The notes beneath the pieces were generated by a model. The model saw only the letters and a program-made list of their open reading frames with translations. It made no database searches and was not told the origin of the DNA. A program made the position numbers and the translations under genes. From NCBI GenBank assembly GCA_032718475.1, contig JAUCBJ010001641.1:1-31060 (forward strand): 31,060 bases of DNA, written 5' to 3'. This document shows positions 23,831 to 31,060 of this stretch, piece by piece. The stretch is from Nemertoderma westbladi (lineage: Eukaryota > Xenacoelomorpha > Nemertodermatida > Nemertodermatidae). Position 1 is the first letter of the stretch, and each line of letters begins with the position of its first letter.

Positions 23831-24331
23831 GTGTTTTTTCTTTGTCCCGTAGCCTCTATGTTAATTCCCGGCCAATCAGCACAATTTTCACTTTACGATT
23901 TCTTGAGGCCTTGTTTACATATATGAATATGCCGCAGTGCGACAAAATCATTCTTTCTGACTTCTGCCCAAGACCATCACCATATTTTATACTGTTTTAT
24001 AATGTTATTCATTGTTGTTTGGTAACCTATTTAATGGATGCTTATATTTAGAGAATACGTATTAATAATCGATAATTCCCCCTAACTTTCTTTATTATTG
24101 GGGTAAGCAGAAGGGAACATTAGCAACAATTGCTTGGCTCAAATAACAGTGGTTTGTATGAGTTCATGCTGTTTCATAGCCCCCAACGTACGTGAGCTAA
24201 ATGTTTCCTTATATGTGAGTAAAATTGGTAACATCCGCCAAATTAACGTGTTTCAGTTCAGTACTCATTCATTGTCAGTAAAGTGAGTGTGAGCGAATAA
24301 TTATACATTCCTAAAGAATGTAAACACTGTG
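23831..24331. other. Unique spacer
   Basis: Unique AT-rich DNA; a 69-codon open frame at 23842-24051 has no recognisable features. No gene called. Confidence 0.45.
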
Positions 24332-24558
24332 CAGTCTCATGACCATCCGTTGTAATTAGTATAAGTCATAACTCTTACAGTCTCATGACCATCCGTTGTA
24401 ATTAGTATAAGTCAATAACTCTTACAGTCTCATGACCATCCGTTGTAATTAGTATAAGTCATAACTCTTACAGTCTCATGATCATCCATTGTAATTAGTA
24501 TAAGTCATAACTCTTACAGTCTCATGACCATCCGTTGTAATTAGTATAAGTCATAACT
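24332..24558 (+). repeat. 46-bp tandem repeat, 5 copies
   Basis: The 46-bp unit starting CAGTCTCATGACCATCCG begins at 24332, 24378, 24425, 24471 and 24517. One unit is 47 bp (gtcaataact for gtcataact), and the fourth carries two substitutions (gatcatccatt). No stops or motifs of note. Confidence 0.93.
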
Positions 24559-24968
24559 ATGTCTGGTATTTAAAGCGCAGCATCTAAAGGAACTGTTGGT
24601 ATTTCCCTGAAAGTAAACATAGTTTTTGGAGATTATATAGTAGAGATCAATCGAATAATACAGAGTAACCTACCCCACTCTCTGCTATAGAATTCAGTCT
24701 CCCACACACAGTGGGTCATACGCCACGCTAGATTGGTTCGGCTGTGGTCATATTTTGTGCGGGCTGTCACATCATAGGACACTAAATTAGCAGGTTAAAC
24801 TGTCAAAGGTCTAAAAGCGCGAACACTGTGTATAAGCGTCTCCGGGCTAGAGGGGCCCCAAAAGGTTTTAATTAACAGAGACAAACCAAGCTATTTCATA
24901 TTTACAATACAATACAACGTTTAAAAAATTCGCTCGCGTTTTTCTTTACGTTCATTTAAAGAATGTAA
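24559..24968. other. Unique spacer before LINE
   Basis: About 400 bp of unique sequence; I see no gene, tRNA or repeat in it. Confidence 0.45.
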
Positions 24969-26590
24969 CGTGTTGGGAAGTGGAAAAATCACTTCAGCAA
25001 CTTACTTGGGCAGCCACCAAACATCGAGGTCAGCCCTACAAGGAAAATATATGACAAGACACTACCTATAGAAACAGGGGACTTCACACCTGCCGAACTC
25101 CAAAGAAGCATTAAAAGCATGTCCAATAATAAAGCGAGTGGATTAGATGAAATCCCAGCGGAGGTATGGAAAACCGCAGTGCTAAATAGACCATTATTGA
25201 ATGTTTGCAACCGGATGTTAAAAGGGGAAAAGCCACCACCAATTTGAACTAAAGGTCAACTAAAGCCTCTCCCCAAGAAAGGAGACCTAGGCATACCAAC
25301 AAACTATCGTGGGATCTGTCTGCTTGTGGTAGCTGCCAAAATATACAATAAAATGATTCTATATAGGATTAGGCCTCACATAGAGAAACTACTGCGTAAG
25401 AGCCAAAACGGATTTCGACCAAGTAGATCAACAATAGCTCAGATACATGCACTACGGAGACTGATTGAAGGAATTAAGTCAAAGAATCTCCCCGCAGTCA
25501 TGACTTTTGTGGACTTCAAGAAGGCATTCGACTCCATCCATAGAGGTAAAATGCTTGAAATCCTAAGAGCTTATGGAATACCAGAAGTAATTGTTGCTGG
25601 CATTGGATTGTTATATTGTGACACAGAAGCGCAGGTACTCTCACCAGATGGTGAAACTGAGTTTTTCTCAATCCTGGCTGGCGTACTGCAAGGTGAGACA
25701 TTAGCACCATTACTATTTGTAATTGCGCTGGATTACGCAATGAGGACGGCCACAAAGGGTGAAGATCTGGGATTCACACTACAAGAACGCAGAAGTAGTA
25801 GATATCCGGCAACTACAGTCACAGACACCGACTTTGCGGATGACATCGCCCTGCTCTCTAATACGCTAGCAGATGCACAGCTTCTACTAAATAAAGTGGA
25901 GAGGGCTGCTAAGGAGGTTGGATTGCATATAAATGCTACCAAGACCGAATTCATGACCTTTAATGTTGATGGAAACTTGACAACCATTGATAATAATCAA
26001 CTAAGGAAGGTCGATGACTTCCAGTACCTTGGATCATGGATAGAGAGTAGCAAAAAGGACATAGAAGTTAGGAAAGCAAAGGCTTGGGTAGCTCTATCAA
26101 AAATGGATACCATCTGGAAATCAGATCTCTCCAGGCACCTGAAGACTAAGTTCTTTCGAGCCACAGTGGAAAGTGTATTTTTATACGGGGGTGAGACCTG
26201 GACACTGACTAAATCACTTAAACAACGAATTGATGGTTGCTACACAAGACTACTAAGGGCAGCCCTAAACATCAGCTGGAGACAACACATGACAAACGCC
26301 GAGCTTTATGGTACAATACCACCTGTATCAACCACCCTCCGTGAACGCAGATTAAGATTCAGTGGGCACTGCTGGCGAAGTAAAGACGAGGTCATACCAG
26401 ATCTACTTCTCTGGCAACCAACTCATGGAAAGCGTAGTCGTGGACGACCTGCCATAACATATATAGACCAGCTTGAAAGGGATACTGAACTTGGGAGAAA
26501 CGAAATTGCGACAACTATGGAGAATCGGGAAGCCTGGAAGGATCTCATTTCCACTGTCCGAGTTCGTTCGACCTAGTAGTAGTTGGAGAA
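24969..26590 (+). mobile_element. 5'-truncated LINE family A with reverse transcriptase (RTE-like)
   Basis: One reading frame runs from about 24969 to 26576. It covers a pre-RT segment (WKNHFSNLLG), thumb/finger motifs (NNKASGLDEIPAE, PLPKKGDLGIPTNYRGICLL, SQNGFRPSRST), FVDFKKAFDS (from 25506), GVLQGETLAP, the catalytic FADD (aspartates at about 25839-25844), and the C-terminal LRERRLRFSGHCWR…LLLWQPTHGKRSRGRP segment. The only lesion is an in-frame TGA at 25245-25247, where relatives usually have Trp. The endonuclease domain and 5' end are missing. The uninterrupted part is 25326-26576 (416 codons). It ends in a tagtagtag tail at 26571-26580. The RTE-like clade is my reading of the motifs and is not certain. 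It is probably recent but immobile. Confidence 0.88.
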
Positions 26591-26592
26591 TG

Positions 26593-26658
26593 TAAAATAA
26601 ACGGGTAAAACCTCGAGTCTTACACCCCACAAACTCGAGGTTTCACCTGTTTATTTTA
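26593..26658. repeat. 26-bp inverted repeat with 14-nt loop (hairpin)
   Basis: Arms 26593-26618 and 26633-26658 pair over 26 positions with two mismatches, one of them G-U compatible in plus-strand RNA. Each arm contains AATAAA on its own strand (TAAAATAAAC outward, CCTCGAGT inward). It lies directly after the LINE tail. It could be a tiny inverted-repeat element, a two-way poly(A) signal, or a hairpin RNA. Confidence 0.8.
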
Positions 26659-27033
26659 TATATATATAATAGCCTCCTGTTAGTCAGTATGTCGACCTTT
26701 AATTATCAATTTAAAGAATGTGTTTGACTGTGATCCATTACTAAATTATGTAACAAACTGTATAATAGTGAATAATGAGTACTATGTTTGATTATTGATT
26801 GTGATCCACAATTTGTACATAACTGGCAGTAAACATAAACTTTTCAAAAATTAATTCTTAAACTTTTGAAAAATGCATTATTATCTTATTATCTTTTAAA
26901 CACCCATTGTTATCTTTAGCAATTATAATTTATGAAAGTGCCAGAAAAATATTTAACAATTAGCATTGACCACAAAACTGTCCTAAAAATGTAATGGTGG
27001 CCCTCACTACGGTTTTATATAATTTGTATATAT
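26659..27033. other. AT-rich spacer
   Basis: Starts with a TA dinucleotide run (about 26656-26668). No gene seen. Confidence 0.5.
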
Positions 27034-29497
27034 CACCAATGTAGTGTAGCAAACGATATACCACCAATGTAATGTAGCAAACGATATACCACCAATGTAA
27101 TGTAGCAAACGATATACCACCAATGTAATGTAGCAAACGATATACCACCAATGTAATGTAGCAAACGATATGCCACCAATGTAATGTAGCAAACGATATA
27201 CCACCAATGTAATATAGCAAACGATATACCACCAATGTAATGTAGCAAACGATATACCACCAATGTAATGTAGCAAACGATATACCACCAATGTAATGTA
27301 GCAAACGATATACCACCAATGTAATGTAGCAAACGATATACCACCAATGTAATGTAGCAAACGATATACCACCAATGTAATGTAGCAAACGATATGCCAC
27401 CAATGTAATGTAGCAAACGATATACCACCAATGTAATATAGCAAACGATATACCACCAATGTAATGTAGCAAACGATATACCACCAATGTAATGTAGCAA
27501 ACGATATACCACCAATGTATTGTAGCAAACGATATACCACCAATGTAATGTAGCAAACGATATACCACCAATGTAATGTAGCAAACGATATACCACCAAT
27601 GTAATGTAGCAAACGATATACCACCAATGTAATGTAGCAAACGATATGCCACCAATGTAATGTAGCAAACGATATACCACCAATGTAATATAGCAAACGA
27701 TATACCACCAATGTAATGTAGCAAACGATATACCACCAATGTAATGTAGCAAACGATATACCACCAATGTAATGTAGCAAACGATATACTACCAATGTAA
27801 TGTAGCAAACGATATACCACCAATGTAATGTAGCAAACGATATACCACCAATGTAATGTAGCAAACGATATACCACCAATGTAATATAGCAAACGATATA
27901 CCACCAATGTAATGTAGGAAGTGATATACCCCAATGTAATGTAGCAAACGATATACCATCAATGTAATGTAGCAAACGATATACCACCAATGTAATGTAG
28001 CAAACGATATACCACCAATGTAATGTAGGAAGTGATATACCACCAATGTAATGTAGCAAACGATATACCACCAATGTAATGTAGCAAACGATATACCACC
28101 AATGTAATGTAGCAAACGATATACCACCAATGTAATGTAGCAAACGATATACCACCAATGTAATGTAGCAAACGATATACCACCAATGTAATGTAGCAAA
28201 CGATATACCACCAATGTAATGTAGCAAACGATATACCACCAATGTAATGTAGCAAACGATATACCACCAATGTAATGTAGCAAACGATATACCACCAATG
28301 TAATGTAGCAAACGATATACCACCAATGTAATGTAGCAAACGATATACCACCAATGTAATGTAGCAAACGATATACCACCAATGTAATGTAGCAAACGAT
28401 ATGCCACCAATGTAATGTAGCAAACGATATACCACCAATGTAATATAGCAAACGATATACCACCAATGTAATGTAGCAAACGATATACCACCAATGTAAT
28501 GTAGCAAACGATATACCACCAATGTAATGTAGCAAACGATATACCACCAATGTAATGTAGCAAACGATATACCACCAATGTAATGTAGCAAACGATATAC
28601 CACCAATGTAATGTAGCAAACGATATACCACCAATGTAATGTAGCAAACGATATGCCACCAATGTAATGTAGCAAACGATATACCACCAATGTAATATAG
28701 CAAACGATATACCACCAATGTAATGTAGCAAACGATATACCACCAATGTAATGTAGCAAACGATATACCACCAATGTAATGTAGCAAACGATATACCACC
28801 AATGTAATGTAGCAAACGATATACCACCAATGTAATGTAGCAAACGATATACCACCAATGTAATGTAGCAAACGATATACCACCAATGTAATATAGCAAA
28901 CGATATACCACCAATGTAATGTAGGAAGTGATATACCCCAATGTAATGCAGCAAACGATATACCATCAATGTAATGTAGCAAACGATATACCACCAATGT
29001 AATGTAGCAAACGATATACCACCAATGTAATGTAGGAAGTGATATACCACCAATGTAATGTAGCAAACGATATACCACCAATGTAATGTAGCAAACGATA
29101 TACCACCAATGTAATGTAGCAAACGATATACCACCAATGTAATGTAGCAAACGATATACCACCAATGTAATGTAGCAAACGATATACCACCAATGTAATG
29201 TAGCAAACGATATACCACCAATGTAATGTAGCAAACTATATACCACCAATGTAATGTAGCAAACGATAAACCACCAATGTAATGTAGCAAACGATATACC
29301 ACCAATGTAATGTAGCAAACGATATACCACCAATGTAATGTAGCAAACGATATACCACCAATGTAATGTAGGAAGCGATATACCACCAATGTAATGTAGC
29401 AAACGATATACCACCAATGTAATGTAGCAAACGATATACCACCAATGTAATGTAGCAAACGATATACCACCAATGTAATGTAGAAAGCGATATACCA
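27034..29497. repeat. 28-bp satellite, ~88 copies
   Basis: Tandem 28-bp unit ACCACCAATGTAATGTAGCA + AACGATAT. Variants are gatatgcc, aatatagc, ggaagtgat and a 1-bp-shorter ataccccaatg. The gatatgcc unit is regularly followed two units later by aatatagc, at spacings of 8-9 units. The block with ggaagtgatataccccaatg recurs 1,007 bp apart (27917 and 28924; 35 units of 28 plus one of 27), indicating a ~1-kb higher-order copy. The minus strand has no stop in any frame, so three overlapping open frames of up to 644 codons arise. They read the same 28-residue pattern (three units), so I reject them as genes. Confidence 0.95.
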
Positions 29498-29734
29498 CCG
29501 AAATGAGAATCATCAAAATTAAGCAAAACTGTGAATTTTTTTTGGCCTGCATGAGATTTTAAACATTTCACTAAAAACACTCTTCCTATATCAGTATATT
29601 TCCCATTGATTTTCATTTTGGATAAAAAATTTTTGGAACCAGCATGTTAATTTACATATCATATAGCATATATAGCACTCAATATCCATATAATAATATT
29701 GATAATGATTCCCTATGTAAAACCAACACAATAG
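29498..29734. other. AT-rich spacer
   Basis: Unique AT-rich DNA after the satellite. Nothing recognised. Confidence 0.45.
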
Positions 29735-29820
29735 ATTAGCCGTTACGCTACAATTAGCCGTAACGCGACTTTGAAAGTCGCGTTACGACTAATCTCCCAA
29801 AAAATTAGCCGTAACGCGAC
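29735..29820. repeat. CpG-rich 17-mer cluster with a palindrome
   Basis: ATTAGCCGTAACGCGAC occurs at 29753-29769 and 29804-29820, inverted (one mismatch) at 29777-29793, and as a degenerate copy at 29735-29749. The middle pair forms 20-bp arms (29753-29772 with 29774-29793) around a single G. The surroundings are AT-rich, so the CpG content stands out. Function unknown; it could be a protein-binding cluster or the end of an inverted-repeat element. Confidence 0.75.
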
Positions 29821-29937
29821 AACACCTGCACAACAAAGTGTTTATAAGCGGTTACTGTAATGTATGTTATTTCTTATTTTCTATTGTGCGTTTAATATAG
29901 AACTTTATTTGATTTTTCTTTGGGAATTAAATTGAAT

Positions 29938-30231
29938 TGATTACGATTGTAGTCAAGTTTCTATTAACATTAAATAAAAGACATGAATTCGGACTTGATA
30001 GCAAAATGCAATCCAACCTCCTTAGCAGCCCTCTCCACTTTATTTAGTAGAAGCTGTGCATCTGCTAGCGTATTAGAGAGCAGGGCGATGTCATCCGCAA
30101 AGTCGGTGTCTGTGACTGTAGTTGCCGGATATCTACTACTTCTGCGTTCTTGTAGTGTGAATCCCAGATCTTCACCCTTTGTGGCCGTCCTCATTGCGTA
30201 ATCCAGCACAATTACAGTACAAATAGTAATC
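29938..30231 (-). mobile_element. Internal LINE family A fragment
   Basis: On the minus strand this reads the reverse transcriptase core, including the FADD motif. 30006-30207 is identical, base for base, to 25727-25928 of the longer LINE (202 bp). The flanks remain alignable but diverged, with a small insertion near 30212 and several substitutions over 29938-30005. Both element ends are missing. Confidence 0.85.
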
Positions 30232-30409
30232 GCGCAAATAAACATGTTGGTTGAGAAACAGCTGAGATATTGGCGTAAAAAAATTATTTGTTCTACATCT
30301 GTGCGAGGCTGTGGGATTTCAAACATTCTAGAACATAGTTGTAAAAATAAAATTTAACCAAAACATAATTCTAGACTTGAACAACACCTACAGAACCTAC
30401 ATGCGCCAA
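30232..30409. other. Unique spacer
   Basis: Unique AT-rich sequence between two LINE remnants; nothing recognised. Confidence 0.4.
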
Positions 30410-30672
30410 GATTCCAGCATTCTACATATAGGAAGACCGATAATTGGTTCCCCCATGACATTATAATTTAAATGCATAGAACCAAGAATAAATTAAATAT
30501 CACAGGACATTACTTTCGCCGTGAGGAGTAGCCCTTGCATGATCTTGTGCTTTAGCTCCTCACTGAGACATGGTGCACGTGCACAGCCCATAACATTCTT
30601 GAGACGCCTCGTAAAGGACACTGGCCTTGAAAATAATCTCGCGAGAAGTCATGGGTGATATGGAATTGTTCA
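30410..30672 (+). mobile_element. Degraded LINE family B fragment
   Basis: Matches the element at 23304-23830 in short blocks: ATTGGTTCCCCCA, CAGGACATT…CTTTCGCCGTGAGGA, ATCTTGTGCTTT, TTCTTGAGACGC, AAAGGACACTGGCCTTGAA and GTCATGGGTGATA. Indels and stops break the frame throughout, so it is older than the first copy. Confidence 0.75.
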
Positions 30673-31060
30673 GTGTTTAAATCTCCGAAACCCTTTTATT
30701 TATATAAAATTTATTACTTAGACTTACCTTTTCGGCGGACAAAATGTCCTATATTTTTCGTAATTTATGGGATAGCCTATTTCGTGCAATACTTACCGGA
30801 ACCTGTAGTTTAGTTACTGTATGGTTTGGTGAAATTTTTCTTGTGGTAGTTGGGTTGGGTTATGTAGCACTAAAATCGATTTGGTATTTTGTGTTTTTTG
30901 ATGGGCCTAGTGCAGTAGTGCCTGAGTACTAACAGTGGCCCAAGTGGCCCTAAATGCTAGGTAGTATCTGAGAGGATAGACCCCATGTCCTATTTTATTG
31001 TTTTCATATGGAATTGTGGCGGCGCAATTTTGTCGATAAACCGCTAAATAGCATTATTAA
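30673..31060. other. Unique end region with a small hydrophobic open frame
   Basis: Contains an open frame at 30744-30932 (plus, 62 codons; start context caaaATGt). Its product would have one or two hydrophobic stretches (for example IFLVVVGLGYVAL). I recognise no family, and length alone does not support it, so it is at most a candidate small membrane protein. No other feature seen to the window end. Confidence 0.3.

Noticed and set aside
26960-29616. Minus-strand proteins up to 644 residues rich in Trp, Tyr and Ile (membrane-like)
   Set aside because: The 28-bp unit lacks stops in all minus frames, so the same pattern appears in three overlapping frames.
30744-30932. 62-codon hydrophobic open frame as a definite gene
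   Set aside because: Start context is acceptable but length and composition alone are insufficient. Noted in the end-region entry only.

Overview
This window looks like animal (metazoan) nuclear DNA, most likely from a small marine invertebrate. The reasons are a death-domain TNF-receptor-like gene, fragments of non-LTR retrotransposons (LINEs), AT-rich intergenic DNA, very many minisatellites, and the recurring palindrome AGGCCT in unique DNA. That palindrome suggests a deuterostome to me, but this is a weak impression. A head-to-head pair of library-amplification adapters is embedded at 499-550, so the source was probably a low-input amplified long-read library, and the join there is suspect.

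Layout. 1-498: AT-rich DNA without a visible gene, ending at the adapter palindrome (499-550). 551-1227: AT-rich spacer. 1228-1810: a 42-bp tandem repeat. 1820-7308: a ~32-bp AT-rich satellite with two internal inversions and a 1,689-bp higher-order period. 7309-8810: a 1.5-kb non-satellite island. 8811-9604: the same 32-bp satellite again. 9605-10561: A-rich spacer. 10562-15460: a very homogeneous 59-bp satellite of 83 copies. 15461-16412: AT-rich spacer. 16413-17240: an 18-bp G-rich minisatellite. 17561-20010: a 51-bp minisatellite of 48 copies. 19981-21126 (minus): an intact death-receptor-like gene whose stop codon lies inside the terminal 51-bp unit. 22222-22926 (plus): an intact DUF1771-Smr gene. 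23229-26590: LINE debris, a 46-bp repeat and one longer LINE fragment. 26593-26658: a strong hairpin. 27034-29497: a 28-bp satellite. 29500-31060: a CpG-rich inverted-repeat cluster, two more LINE fragments and AT-rich DNA.

Tandem repeats of seven apparently unrelated families make up roughly 17.7 kb (about 57%) of the window. Their long open frames are largely by-products of monomer length and composition. I support only two host protein-coding genes, both single-exon as read here and divergently arranged about 1.1 kb apart. The receptor is predicted to be a plasma-membrane type I protein. The Smr protein carries an N-terminal myristoylation-like motif and a C-terminal CaaX box and may also be membrane-attached. 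Nothing in the sequence shows that the two act together.
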